Positions 16,778 through 25,588 of a DNA stretch of 64,000 nt are shown here, one piece after another. The notes under the pieces are model-generated. The model ran no database searches. It saw nothing but the letters and a program-made list of their open reading frames with translations, and had not been told where the DNA came from. The first letter of the stretch is position 1, and each line of letters opens with the position of its first letter. The DNA is taken from positions 2,439,001 through 2,503,000 of the forward strand of contig NC_007775.1 of the NCBI RefSeq assembly GCF_000013205.1. Direction: 5' to 3'. The DNA comes from Synechococcus sp. JA-3-3Ab (GTDB taxonomy: Bacteria; Cyanobacteriota; Cyanobacteriia; Thermostichales; Thermostichaceae). The translations under genes were made by a program, and so were the position numbers.

Positions 16778-18031
16778 GTGGACCCGGTGGTCAGAGAGAT
16801 CTCTTGGAAAGCGAAGGAGCTTTTGGACAAAGCAGAAGCAGCTTTGCAGGATCAGTTTCAGGCGATAGATAGGGTCCTTAGGGAGAACCTGGCGCGGGTG
16901 CTGCAGGCCTTCCGCGACCAGCAGGTGGGATCCCATCACTTTGCCGGCGTATCGGGCTATGGTCACGACGACCGGGGACGAGAGGTTTTGGATCGGGTGT
17001 TTGCCCAGATCATGGGCTGTGAGGCGGCGCTGGTGCGGCTGCAAATGGTGTCTGGCACCCATGCCATTGCCTGTGCCCTGTTTGGCGTGCTGCGGCCGGG
17101 GGATGAGCTGTTGGCCATCACCGGCCCCCCCTACGACACTCTGGAGGAGGTGATCGGCCTGCGGGGATCGGGGCGGGGATCCCTGCGGGAGTTCGGCGTT
17201 ACCTATCGTCAGTTGGATCTGCGGGAAGGAGATGTCGATTGGCAGGCCCTGAAAACGGCCCTCAAACCGCAAACCCGCCTGGTTCACATCCAGCGCTCCT
17301 GTGGCTATGACTGGCGTCCCAGCTTTTCCATCGCCCAGATTGCCGAGATGATCCAGATCGTCAAGGCACAAAACCCGGAGGTGGTGGTCTTGGTCGATAA
17401 CTGCTATGGCGAGTTTGTGGAAACCCAAGAGCCCACCCACGTGGGCGCAGATTTGATTGCTGGATCCCTAATCAAAAATCCAGGCGGCACCCTGGCCCCG
17501 GCGGGGGGCTATGTGGCGGGGCGGGCCGAGCTGGTGGAGCAGGCTGCCTGCCGGCTGACAGCGCCAGGGATCGGCTCGGAAGGGGGAGCAACTTTCGATC
17601 TCAATCGCCTGCTGTTCCAGGGGCTGTTTTTGGCTCCACAGATGGTGGCCGAAGCGGTCAAGATCGCCCATCTGGCCGCCCAGGTGTTCCACGATCTGGG
17701 CTATCCTGTTTCCCCGTCACCCCAGGTGTCCCGCACCGACATCATCCAGGCCATTCAACTGGGATCCCCGCAGAAGTTGCAGGCCTTTTGCCGCGCTATC
17801 CAAAGCAGCTCGCCAGTGGATTCCTACCTCACCCCGATCCCAGAAGTGATGCCCGGCTATGCCGACCCGGTGGTGATGGCGGCGGGCACTTTTGTTGCCG
17901 GCAGCAGCGCCGAGCTCTCCGCCGATGGGCCAATGCGCGAGCCCTACATCGTCTACTTACAGGGGGGGACCCATCTCAGCCACGGGCGGTTGGCCCTAGA
18001 GGCCGTCTTGCAAGCTTGGGATGCTCTGTAA
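16778..18031 (+). CDS. PLP-dependent methionine gamma-lyase-like protein ('aluminium resistance' family)
   Basis: About 417 residues of the fold-type I PLP family annotated as methionine gamma-lyase-like or aluminium resistance protein. Landmarks are HHFAGVSGYGHDDRGRE, LQMVSGTHAIACALFG, HIQRSCGYDWRPS, VLVDNCYGEF and the PLP Lys in GSLIKNPGG. The substrate is uncertain; cysteine- or methionine-related C-S chemistry is likely from the family. There is no ATG: GTG at 16778 or 16787, or TTG at 16760, could initiate. A hairpin ends some 30 bp upstream. Confidence 0.85.
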   Translation: MDPVVREISWKAKELLDKAEAALQDQFQAIDRVLRENLARVLQAFRDQQVGSHHFAGVSGYGHDDRGREVLDRVFAQIMGCEAALVRLQMVSGTHAIACALFGVLRPGDELLAITGPPYDTLEEVIGLRGSGRGSLREFGVTYRQLDLREGDVDWQALKTALKPQTRLVHIQRSCGYDWRPSFSIAQIAEMIQIVKAQNPEVVVLVDNCYGEFVETQEPTHVGADLIAGSLIKNPGGTLAPAGGYVAGRAELVEQAACRLTAPGIGSEGGATFDLNRLLFQGLFLAPQMVAEAVKIAHLAAQVFHDLGYPVSPSPQVSRTDIIQAIQLGSPQKLQAFCRAIQSSSPVDSYLTPIPEVMPGYADPVVMAAGTFVAGSSAELSADGPMREPYIVYLQGGTHLSHGRLALEAVLQAWDAL

Positions 18032-18116
18032 ATTGCCGTCCCTGGCCGGGCTCCGCCCAAGGAGTAGAATTGAGTCTGTGGTCTCCATTCCCTCTAGACG
18101 GATCCTCGTCGATTGG

Positions 18117-18923
18117 ATGTCGAGCTTATGTTCTAGTTCTGGGTTTTTCCTCGGTTGGGGATCCCCTTTGGCCCTTGCTTGGGTGGCTTTGGGGTTGGCC
18201 AGCGGCTGTCGGCTGTTGAACCCCGTGGGAGAGGGGAGCACACAAGTGGGAGCCGCCTTGACTCCCTCTCCCCTGTGGAGAGGCAGCCAAACCCTGACAG
18301 GAACTCTTGAAGGGGGGGACGAGGTCAGCCCCCAGTACGGCAGCTACTGGGATGGGATCCCTGTGGCCGCCGAGGCGGGCCAGATCCTGATCGCCGCCCT
18401 GGAGAGCGAAGACTTTGACCCTTACCTGGAGCTGGTGGACGGCCAAGGGCGGGTAATCGGCTTTGACGACGACTCCGGCCCAGATGTTAATGCCCTCTTG
18501 GCGGTGCGGCTGCTGCAGGAAGGCACCTACACCTTGCGGGCCACAAGCTTCAAGCCGGCATCCACTGGCACCTACCGGCTGACCTACCGGCTGGCCCAGG
18601 TCGATTGGCAGCAAACGGTGTCGGGCCGTCTGCAGAAGGGATCCGCCCAACACCCTGAAGACGGCAGTTGGATGGAAGAACACCCCATCGCTGCCCGGGT
18701 CGGCCAGATCCTACTCGCTTCGATGGCCAGCTCTGATTTCGATGCCTTTTTGCAACTGTTGGACCCGGAGGGAGAGGTGATGGCTTGGGATGACGACCAA
18801 GGCGGCGGCAGCGATGCCCTGATAATTGCCTTTTTGCCTCGCAGCGGCGCCTACACCCTCCGGGCCAACACCCACAAACCAGGAGAAGAAGGAGCCTATG
18901 GGTTGCAGTACGCCCTGCACTAG
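18117..18923 (+). CDS. Lipoprotein with two PPC (pre-peptidase C-terminal) domains
   Basis: A 268-residue secreted protein. The ATG at 18117 gives a signal peptide with lipobox LASGC (Cys31). Two PPC-type beta domains follow (about 70-155 and 165-265), each with the pattern G-Q-I-L, D-F-D-x-(Y/F)-L-x-L-x-D-x-x-G, a D-D-D motif and YTLRA. Such domains accompany secreted peptidases but stand alone here. The D-rich loops suggest metal or sugar binding, which is inference. It follows the PLP gene without an obvious terminator. Confidence 0.82.
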   Translation: MSSLCSSSGFFLGWGSPLALAWVALGLASGCRLLNPVGEGSTQVGAALTPSPLWRGSQTLTGTLEGGDEVSPQYGSYWDGIPVAAEAGQILIAALESEDFDPYLELVDGQGRVIGFDDDSGPDVNALLAVRLLQEGTYTLRATSFKPASTGTYRLTYRLAQVDWQQTVSGRLQKGSAQHPEDGSWMEEHPIAARVGQILLASMASSDFDAFLQLLDPEGEVMAWDDDQGGGSDALIIAFLPRSGAYTLRANTHKPGEEGAYGLQYALH

Positions 18924-19015
18924 CGTCCAGGCCTGCCAAGCTTCTGCGCCTTCCCTGAGAAGTTTTGGCCGGTCTGCCTGTAAGCCTTTTGATGCCGATG
19001 TCGAGATTGGGCAAG

Positions 19016-19045
19016 AGTCATTATTGCTTTAGTCATTATTGCTTT
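19016..19045. repeat. Perfect tandem duplication of a 15-bp unit
   Basis: AGTCATTATTGCTTT occurs twice head to tail, followed by ATTTTATT. A TTCAGA-GCCT-TCTGAA hairpin lies at 19072-19087. Both are in the gap 18924-19259, where I see no gene; possibly a terminator region for the PPC gene. Confidence 0.7.
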
Positions 19046-19259
19046 ATTTTATTAGCGCTGGAAGCTTCTGGTTCAGAGCCTTCTGAAGCAGGGTTGGTTG
19101 GGGTTTGCTGAGGTTTATGGGAAAGCATGACATCTTATCCTAAGTTGTGACGGAGCTGAAATGTTGCCTTCATGGACAGGGCGTTTTCCCTAGAATGGGA
19201 TCGATGGCCTAGACCCCTCTTTCTCTTGCACTTTCGCAGTTCAGCCCTTACCCTACACA

Positions 19260-19475
19260 ATGGATGCCATGACCCCTGAAATGGTACGCCAGTTCTGGTC
19301 TTTGGTCAGCGAGATCGGCAGGCCAGATTGGCTCAATCAGCGCGACGATGACTTGGTGAATCTGCTTCTGAGTGCTTGCCAAAAAAAACATGCCCTCAGC
19401 AACGTCGATGCCTCAATTCTCAACCGCTACATCAGCATCCGCCTGCCCTTGATTCGTGAAATTGTTGTCGACTAG
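19260..19475 (+). CDS. Small hypothetical protein (71 aa)
   Basis: I do not recognise a named family. The 71-residue product is predicted soluble and helical, with an acidic middle (QRDDDLVNLLLSACQKKHAL) and a hydrophobic C-terminus. An alternative ATG at 19269 would remove three residues. It precedes the TMEM14-like gene by 27 bp in the same direction, so the two may be cotranscribed. Confidence 0.65.
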   Translation: MDAMTPEMVRQFWSLVSEIGRPDWLNQRDDDLVNLLLSACQKKHALSNVDASILNRYISIRLPLIREIVVD

Positions 19476-19502
19476 ACCGAGCTAGGGGGGTTTTTCCCAG
19501 CC

Positions 19503-19820
19503 ATGATGGCCGCACAGATGACTTTGCTCGTCTATGGAGCGCTGCTTTTGCTAGGCGGGGTCGTCGGCTATGTGAAAGGCAGAAGCTCCAAGTCGTTAAT
19601 TAGCGGCCTGGTGGGGGCCGCCCTCAGCGGCGTCAGCTACGGGCTACTGGGAACAGATCCCCGCTGGGGGCTGGGTCTGGGCTTGGGGACGGCGGTGCTG
19701 GGATCCCTTCTCTTTGCCCTGCGCTACCGCAAAACCGGCCAATTTCTGCCTGCTGGTCTAATGCTGGTGGTGAGCTTGGCGGCTGTTCTTCTCCTAGGCC
19801 TCAGCTTCGGCTCGGTCTAG
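19503..19820 (+). CDS. TMEM14/UPF0136-family small membrane protein
   Basis: A 105-residue protein with about four predicted transmembrane helices and the glycine-rich pattern GGVVGYVKGRSSKSLISG followed by LRYRKTGQFLPAGLM, characteristic of the TMEM14/UPF0136 family. Eukaryotic relatives act in organelle membranes (for example FAX1 in plastid fatty-acid export); the cyanobacterial role is not established. The start may be either of two adjacent ATGs. Confidence 0.85.
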   Translation: MMAAQMTLLVYGALLLLGGVVGYVKGRSSKSLISGLVGAALSGVSYGLLGTDPRWGLGLGLGTAVLGSLLFALRYRKTGQFLPAGLMLVVSLAAVLLLGLSFGSV

Positions 19821-19903
19821 GCCGGCAGCGGCAAGACAAGCCTGCTTGGCTGTCGGTTCCAGACTCTGGGATTAGGGCGGGTCTGGGATCTCCATTGCCG
19901 GGG

Positions 19904-20533
19904 TCACCACGGTGCAACCCGATAGAAGCGAGTGGTGGTCACCCACTCGGTGGCAGGGATCTCCTCGACGACGATGGCGCGGGCGATGGCATCGCCCAGT
20001 TGGGATCCCCGTACCCGTACATTGGCAAAGGAGCCACCCTGCTTAAAAGAGGCAATCTCCTGGAAGTTGAGGGGACGGAGGGAGGCCACCGCCAATACTT
20101 GGGCTTGGCCAAAGGGCGGGGCGATGGTCAGGCGGTAGCGGGCACCAGGGGGCGGGAAGGTGCGCGCTTCGCCGGCCCGCAAAAACTCGTTTCCACCCGA
20201 GAAGCGGTTGGGCAAAATCAAATGGGTGCGGCCATCGGCTTGGATGCTGAAGAGGTAGACGTAAGCGTCGCGATTGGTGCTCACGGTAATGGCAATCGGC
20301 TCGCCGGGCCGGTAGATGGGGTTAGAGCCGCGCCGATCCAGCTCCAGGTTGACCTGCAAGTTGGAAGGCACTGGGTTGACGATGATGGAGCGGGTGCCGG
20401 TTTCCAGCCGATTGTCGGCCAGTTTTAGCCTTTGCAGCGGGGGGTAGAGGCCCAGGGTCTGCGGGAAAACGGCGGTGGCCGGAGCCATCGACAGCCCCAA
20501 AGCCAGCGGCAGGAAGACCAGTTTGGCGTTCAT
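19904..20533 (-). CDS. Exported DUF4384 protein
   Basis: A 209-residue protein with a signal peptide (MNAKLVFLPLALGLSMAPATA) and a DUF4384-type beta domain: YRPGEPIAITVSTNRDAYVYLFSIQADGRTHLILPNRF. Such domains occur in extracytoplasmic proteins and as appendages of kinases and caspase-like proteins; function is unknown. It is monocistronic and convergent with the TMEM14-like gene. Confidence 0.82.
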   Translation of the reverse strand: MNAKLVFLPLALGLSMAPATAVFPQTLGLYPPLQRLKLADNRLETGTRSIIVNPVPSNLQVNLELDRRGSNPIYRPGEPIAITVSTNRDAYVYLFSIQADGRTHLILPNRFSGGNEFLRAGEARTFPPPGARYRLTIAPPFGQAQVLAVASLRPLNFQEIASFKQGGSFANVRVRGSQLGDAIARAIVVEEIPATEWVTTTRFYRVAPW

Positions 20534-20751
20534 AGTTCACACCTGACAATCAGTGGCTATGTTCATCCTAGGAAGGGGCAGAGTTCGACCGGAGCAGGCT
20601 TCGCGCAGTCTCAGATCTCCTGCTGATGCAGTTTCCCCTGCCGCAGATGGCAGGCCCAGGGGGGAAAAGGCGCTGAGAAAACTGGGAGATCCTGTCTGGA
20701 AAGGGCTAAGCTGCAGATTGGGGATCCCTTGACTCGAGCCCAACCTTGCCT

Positions 20752-21189
20752 ATGGCCGGCGACAGTTACCAAGAAGGCATTGCGGCGGTTCAGGCAGGCG
20801 ATTTTCCGGCTGCCATCCAGGCCTTTCGCCGGGCAGTTGCCGAGGATCCCGCGCACACCGAAGCTCGCTACAAGCTGGCCTGGGTGCTGGGCATGAGTGG
20901 CTATCTGGATCCGGCACTGGCCGAGCTGGAGGCCGTGTTGGCGGCAGATCCCACCCATGTTGCAGCCCACTACAACCGGGGAGCCTTGCTGTTGCAAAAG
21001 GCTCAACTGGAAGCAGAGGTGGATGGACAACTCGATCTCGAGGTCCTGCGGCAGGCCGAAGCGGCTTTTCAAACCGTGATGCGCTTGGATCCCAACGATC
21101 AACGGGCCTATGCCTTTCTCACTTTGGTCAGGCGAGCCATCCGCAACTATCAGTCGCCCGCGCAGCCTTCTAGCCGCAGTGACGAGTAA
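20752..21189 (+). CDS. TPR-repeat protein
   Basis: A 145-residue protein made almost entirely of about three tetratricopeptide repeats (YQEGIAAVQAGDFPAAIQAFRRAVAEDP; ARYKLAWVLGMSGYLDPALAELEAVL; AHYNRGALLL...AFQTVMRLDP). There is no signal peptide or enzymatic domain, so it is presumably a protein-interaction adaptor. The ATG at 20752 is preferred to the upstream TTG. Its end overlaps a small convergent ORF by 20 bp. Confidence 0.83.
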   Translation: MAGDSYQEGIAAVQAGDFPAAIQAFRRAVAEDPAHTEARYKLAWVLGMSGYLDPALAELEAVLAADPTHVAAHYNRGALLLQKAQLEAEVDGQLDLEVLRQAEAAFQTVMRLDPNDQRAYAFLTLVRRAIRNYQSPAQPSSRSDE

Positions 21190-21364
21190 ACCCCTGCACC
21201 AGGACTTCCAGGGGGGGAACGCCGGGATCCCCCAGCTCGGCTGCCACTTCTTGAGAAACCTGTCTCACCACTTCCGCAGGCAGTTGCAGCTTGTCCACCA
21301 ACTGCCAAAAGTCCTCTAGCTCTTCCCAATTCAGCCAAGGCTCCTCTACGGGCGCTGGCGGCAA
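21170..21364 (-). CDS. Possible small acidic hypothetical protein (64 aa)
   Basis: The frame encodes an acidic, amphipathic protein (EEPWLNWEELEDFWQLVDKL...VVRQVSQEVAAELG) whose composition looks like a real protein. It starts with TTG, lacks a clear ribosome site and overlaps the TPR gene by 20 bp, so it remains uncertain. Confidence 0.4.
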   Translation of the reverse strand: MPPAPVEEPWLNWEELEDFWQLVDKLQLPAEVVRQVSQEVAAELGDPGVPPLEVLVQGFTRHCG

Positions 21365-21476
21365 TTACCAGGTAGCCCACCTGAGAAGGAGACGCCTCTC
21401 GGCTTCGTCGCCAACTTGAGCCAGCACCCCATTTATCCAGGGGTACTACCAGGTGGCACAACCACGACCAGCGGCG

Positions 21477-22589
21477 CTAAAAGCCCATCAGGCGGGCTAC
21501 AGCAGCCAAATCGGGGGCTACTCCTGTGTGGATGGCGGCGGATCCCTGTTGGGCGGCCGTGTCGGGATCCTTAAGGCCGTTGCCGGTGAGCACGCACACC
21601 ACCTGGGCGCCGGCAGGCACCTGATCCCGCCATTTCAGCAATCCAGCCACTGCAGCGGCACTGGCCGGCTCGCAGAAGATCCCTTCCTCCGCCGCCAGCA
21701 GACGATAGGCGGCCAGGATCTCCTCGTCGGTTACACTATCCACCCGGCCACCGCTGGCCTGGACGGCCGCCTTGGCCTTCACCCAACTGGCAGGGTTGCC
21801 GATGCGGATGGCCGTAGCCACCGTTTCCGGGTGTTCCACCACCCGGCCCAGAACGATGGGAGCGGCGCCGGCAGCCTCAAAGCCGTAGAGACGCGGGCGG
21901 CGGCTAGCCTTGCCCTGCTGATGGTACTGACAAAACCCCATCCAGTAGGCGGTGATGTTGCCGGCATTGCCCACGGGGATACAGAGCCAGTCGGGGGCAT
22001 CCCCCAAGGCATCCACCACCTCGAAGGCGGCGGTCTTCTGCCCCTCCAGCCGAAAGCGGTTGACAGAATTGACCAGGGCCACTGGGTAAGCTTCCGCCAG
22101 TTGCCGCACCATAGCCAGCGCCTGGTCGAAGTTGCCCTGGATGGCGATGATCTCGGCCCCGTACATCAGGGTCTGGGCCAGCTTGCCCTTGGCCACGTAG
22201 CCATCTGGGATCAGCACGTAGGCCCGCAGGCCCCCTTTGGCCGCATAGGCAGCGGCTGCTGCCGACGTGTTGCCGGTGCTGGCGCAGATGACCGCTTCCG
22301 CCCCCGCCTCTTTGGCTTTGGACACTGCCATGGTCATGCCCCGATCCTTGAAGCTGCCGGTGGGGTTGAGGCCCTCCAGCTTCAGGTAAACCTGGCAGTC
22401 TCGCCCCAGCCGTTGGCTCAGCGCGGGAGAGGGGATCAAAGGAGTATTGCCCTCATGCAGCGTCACTACGGGGGTGCTGGAGCTGACGGGGAGCCAGTCC
22501 CGGTAGTGCTGGATCAGGCCGGGCCAGAGCCCCACTTGCGCGCGGGATCCGGCCGTACGAGAGGAATGGGTGGGATTCAGGGTCACCAT
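21477..22589 (-). CDS. thrC: Threonine synthase
   Basis: A 370-residue PLP enzyme converting O-phosphohomoserine to threonine. The PLP Lys lies in [18 protein letters not shown], the serine/glycine loop in [16 protein letters not shown], and the phosphate-binding loop in [12 protein letters not shown]. Length and layout match the short bacterial class. It is downstream of menF on the same strand (99 bp). Ala-rich stretches raise local GC. Confidence 0.95.
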   Translation of the reverse strand: MVTLNPTHSSRTAGSRAQVGLWPGLIQHYRDWLPVSSSTPVVTLHEGNTPLIPSPALSQRLGRDCQVYLKLEGLNPTGSFKDRGMTMAVSKAKEAGAEAVICASTGNTSAAAAAYAAKGGLRAYVLIPDGYVAKGKLAQTLMYGAEIIAIQGNFDQALAMVRQLAEAYPVALVNSVNRFRLEGQKTAAFEVVDALGDAPDWLCIPVGNAGNITAYWMGFCQYHQQGKASRRPRLYGFEAAGAAPIVLGRVVEHPETVATAIRIGNPASWVKAKAAVQASGGRVDSVTDEEILAAYRLLAAEEGIFCEPASAAAVAGLLKWRDQVPAGAQVVCVLTGNGLKDPDTAAQQGSAAIHTGVAPDLAAVARLMGF

Positions 22590-22688
22590 GCTGCCGAGCA
22601 GTCGAGGCCAACGGAAGGGCCAGCTTCTTAACTGTAACCGTTTGCGAAGCAGTTGGAGCAGCTCTCTCCCCTGCTGGATCGAGAGGAT

Positions 22689-24218
22689 CTAGTCGGGCAA
22701 GGGCTGCAAGGCCAGCGCCTGGGCCAGAGAATGCAACTTGAGGCGGATCTCGGCCAGCTCCTGGGCGGGGTTGGAATCGGCCACGATGCCGGCGCCGGCA
22801 TACAGGCGGGCCCGCTTCCCCGCGATCAAAGCCGAGCGGATCCCAACCACCAACTCGCCATTGCCCTGCAAGTCCACCCAGCCCAGCGGGGCGGCATAGC
22901 TCGAGCGGTCAAAGGGCTCCCACTGCTCCAGCCACTGCAGCGCCGCCTGCTGCGGATAGCCTCCCACCGCTGCGGTGGGGTGGAGCTGGGCCAACAGGTC
23001 GAACAGATGCACCTCCGTAGGGAGTTCGGCCTCGATCACCGTTTGCAGATGCTGGATGTTGGCCAAACGGCGCAGCCGTGGCTGAGGGGAGATCCGGGGC
23101 TCCATCCCCAGCCGGCCCAGAGCCTCTTGGATCGAGCGCACCACCCACTGGTGTTCGCGGCGGTCTTTGGGGCTGCGGAGCAGTTGCTCGGCCAACATGC
23201 GATCCTGGTGGCCGTTGGCGCCGCGGGCGACGGAGCCGGCCAGCGCATCGATCTGCACCCGGCCCTGCCACACCGACAGTAGCCGTTCTGGGCTGGCTCC
23301 CAAGAAGATCTGGGGAGGAAAATCCCTCTGGCTTTCCAGGGCAAAGGCGAAGACGCTGCAATCGGGGTGATGGGCCTCCAGATAGGCCAGCAGCGAAGGG
23401 ATCGGGGGAGGGGAGGGCAACGCCAGATCCACAGCCTCTGCCAGCACCACTTTTTCCAGGGATCCCGCCTGAATCGCTTGCAGGGCTTTTTGAATGCGAG
23501 CCAAGAGAGGTGTTTCCGCTACCGCTACCGGTAGAGGGGGCTGCAGCTCCCAACCGGGCAAGGGAGCCTGGGAAAGACGCTGCATGCGGGCAAAAAAAGC
23601 GGCAATCTGACCAGCCAAGGCCGCCGGGTCGCTTTCGGGGCCGACTTCTAGGTTAAGCCGCGCCACCGTCAGCTCCCCCCCCACCTGCAACAGTTGCCAG
23701 CGCGGCAGGACCAGTGCTGCCCCCCCGCCGCTCCTGGGGGCAAAGCCAAAACGGCAGAAGCACAAAGGGCGCTCCTGACGGCTGCTTGGGGACTCTAGGT
23801 TGCCAGGAGCGGTGTGGACATGGGGCTGTAGGGCTTGCACAAAGGCCCGTGCCGCCTGAAATCTCCCCTCTCCTGAAAGGTCGAGCTGCCGCAGGGATCC
23901 CCACCCCAGCACCCGCACCCTTTCCCCTTGCGCCTGGTGGGAGAGATAGCAATAGCTAGAGGAGCGGTTGGGGGGGAGCGAGCCCAACTGCCGGGTCAGC
24001 ACTGCCAGCGGATCTAGCCCTGAGATGGGCTGCGATAGGCTGAGAATCTGGGGGATCCCCCGCGCTCGCGCCATCTCTTGGCAGGTCGCTAGCAGGGGAT
24101 CCCAGGCGTGTTCCACCTCTGCTGGCCCAGCAGAGGCGTGAATGGGCGGCCAGGCTCTGGGCCATTTCGTGCGTCCGGACCCACCCTTCCAGGGGAAAAG
24201 AGAAGAAGTCATGCGCAA
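22689..24218 (-). CDS. menF: Isochorismate synthase (MenF)
   Basis: A 509-residue chorismate-utilising enzyme making isochorismate, the first committed step to phylloquinone. The C-terminal chorismate-binding domain (about 230-500) shows EKVVLAEAVDL, PQIFLGASPERLLSV, the conserved LAGSVARG, LHPTAAVGGYP and YAAPLGWVDLQGNGELVVGIRSA with AGAGIVADSNPAQE. The N-terminal half is the variable region of this family. It is divergent from menA, a later step in the same pathway, which supports MenF over a salicylate or anthranilate enzyme. Confidence 0.9.
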   Translation of the reverse strand: MRMTSSLFPWKGGSGRTKWPRAWPPIHASAGPAEVEHAWDPLLATCQEMARARGIPQILSLSQPISGLDPLAVLTRQLGSLPPNRSSSYCYLSHQAQGERVRVLGWGSLRQLDLSGEGRFQAARAFVQALQPHVHTAPGNLESPSSRQERPLCFCRFGFAPRSGGGAALVLPRWQLLQVGGELTVARLNLEVGPESDPAALAGQIAAFFARMQRLSQAPLPGWELQPPLPVAVAETPLLARIQKALQAIQAGSLEKVVLAEAVDLALPSPPPIPSLLAYLEAHHPDCSVFAFALESQRDFPPQIFLGASPERLLSVWQGRVQIDALAGSVARGANGHQDRMLAEQLLRSPKDRREHQWVVRSIQEALGRLGMEPRISPQPRLRRLANIQHLQTVIEAELPTEVHLFDLLAQLHPTAAVGGYPQQAALQWLEQWEPFDRSSYAAPLGWVDLQGNGELVVGIRSALIAGKRARLYAGAGIVADSNPAQELAEIRLKLHSLAQALALQPLPD

Positions 24219-24469
24219 GCAAAAGAGAACGATCCTACCTTGGCCGAAAACAGGACAACCGTCATCTCAACCGGCAAGGGAAGCTGCAGAAAGGCGTTTC
24301 AGGATATGAGATTAGGGGGGCAGCCGGCAGCTCAGGCTCGCCAGCGCCGGATCCCAGGCGTTTCTTTACGGATTGCAAGGTTTCTTAGCATCCTTGGGGA
24401 TGGGAACAGAAGCCCCCTAACCTAACAAATACAGAGCAAACACAGAACCCAGAGAGAGCTAGATCCAAC

Positions 24470-25447
24470 ATGCTCGCACAGCCGGAACCGTCAAAGAGAA
24501 CGCGCAGGAGTCCAAAGGCCAGCCCAGTACAGCTTGCGGAAAAGGGCACTTGGGAGGGCCGCTCTCGGCGACAGTTGTGGATGGCCGCCCTTAAGCCCCC
24601 CATGTACAGCGTGGCGATCATGCCCATCTGGGTGGGATCCGCCATCGCCTACGCCCAGTCAGGGGCGATGGATGTGGGGGTTTTGGCGGTGTTTCTGGGG
24701 GCCGCCATCTGTCTTTTGGCTTGGGTCAACATCAGCAACGACGTGTTTGATGCCCAGACGGGGGTGGACAAAAACAAGCTCCACTCGCTGGTCAGCTTGA
24801 CGGGCAGGCCGGTTCAGGTGTTTTGGGTGGGCAACGCCTTTTTGGCTTTGGGGCTGGCGGGGATCCTGTGGCTGAGCTGGCGGCAATCGGATCCGACGGT
24901 GCTGCTATTGGTGCTGCTGGCCTGCGGGCTGGGCTACGCCTACCAGGGGCCGCCCCTGCGCCTGGGCTACTACGGCCTGGGGGAGCTCCTCTGTTTTTTG
25001 AGCTTCGGGCCGCTGGCGGTTTTGGCCGCCCACTACAGCCAAAGCCAAAGCTGGTCGCTGCCAGCCCTGGCGGCCTCACTGGTGGTGGGGATGGTCACCA
25101 GCTTAATTTTGTTTTGCTCCCATTTCCATCAGGTGGAGGACGATCTGGCTGCCGGCAAGCGCTCGCCGGTGGCCCGCCTGGGCACTCGGCGCTCCGCCCG
25201 TCTCATCCCCTGGATCTGCGGCAGCATTTTTGGCCTGCTGCTGCTGTTTGTCGGGCTGGGGGCTTTTCCGGCTTGGACGTTGCTGGGTTTTGCCGGGATC
25301 CCCTTTGCGGTGCGGCTATCCCGCCTGCTGGGGGCCTATCACGACCAGCCGCAGCGGATCAGCCATTCTAAGTTCATCGCCGTCGGCCTCCACTTTTGGC
25401 TGGGGCTGTTTCTGGGGCTGGGCTTTATCCTCAGCCGTCTGGGATAA
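24470..25447 (+). CDS. menA: 1,4-dihydroxy-2-naphthoate phytyltransferase (MenA)
   Basis: A 325-residue UbiA-type membrane prenyltransferase that attaches the phytyl chain in phylloquinone synthesis. After a basic N-terminal tail of about 40 residues come 8-9 predicted membrane helices. The first Asp-rich motif is NDVFDAQTGVD (substrate Mg site), and the second lies in HQVEDDLAAGKRSPVARLG. It is divergent from menF with 250 bp between them, probably a shared regulatory region. Confidence 0.92.
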   Translation: MLAQPEPSKRTRRSPKASPVQLAEKGTWEGRSRRQLWMAALKPPMYSVAIMPIWVGSAIAYAQSGAMDVGVLAVFLGAAICLLAWVNISNDVFDAQTGVDKNKLHSLVSLTGRPVQVFWVGNAFLALGLAGILWLSWRQSDPTVLLLVLLACGLGYAYQGPPLRLGYYGLGELLCFLSFGPLAVLAAHYSQSQSWSLPALAASLVVGMVTSLILFCSHFHQVEDDLAAGKRSPVARLGTRRSARLIPWICGSIFGLLLLFVGLGAFPAWTLLGFAGIPFAVRLSRLLGAYHDQPQRISHSKFIAVGLHFWLGLFLGLGFILSRLG

Positions 25448-25588
25448 GCCAGAACCCTAGAGGTGATCGGGATCCCGCCGAGGCGGCCCGCAAATTGCGA
25501 TAAGCTACAGCCTAGTGTGCCGGCTTGGGTGTTGGCCCCGCTGGGGCTCATGGGTTAGGGATCAACGTAAGGCAGCGGCGAGAACAGG

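Noticed and set aside
21453-22631. Plus-strand frame of 392 codons opposite thrC
   Set aside because: Shadow of GC-rich thrC; Gly/His/Gln-rich translation without domain features.
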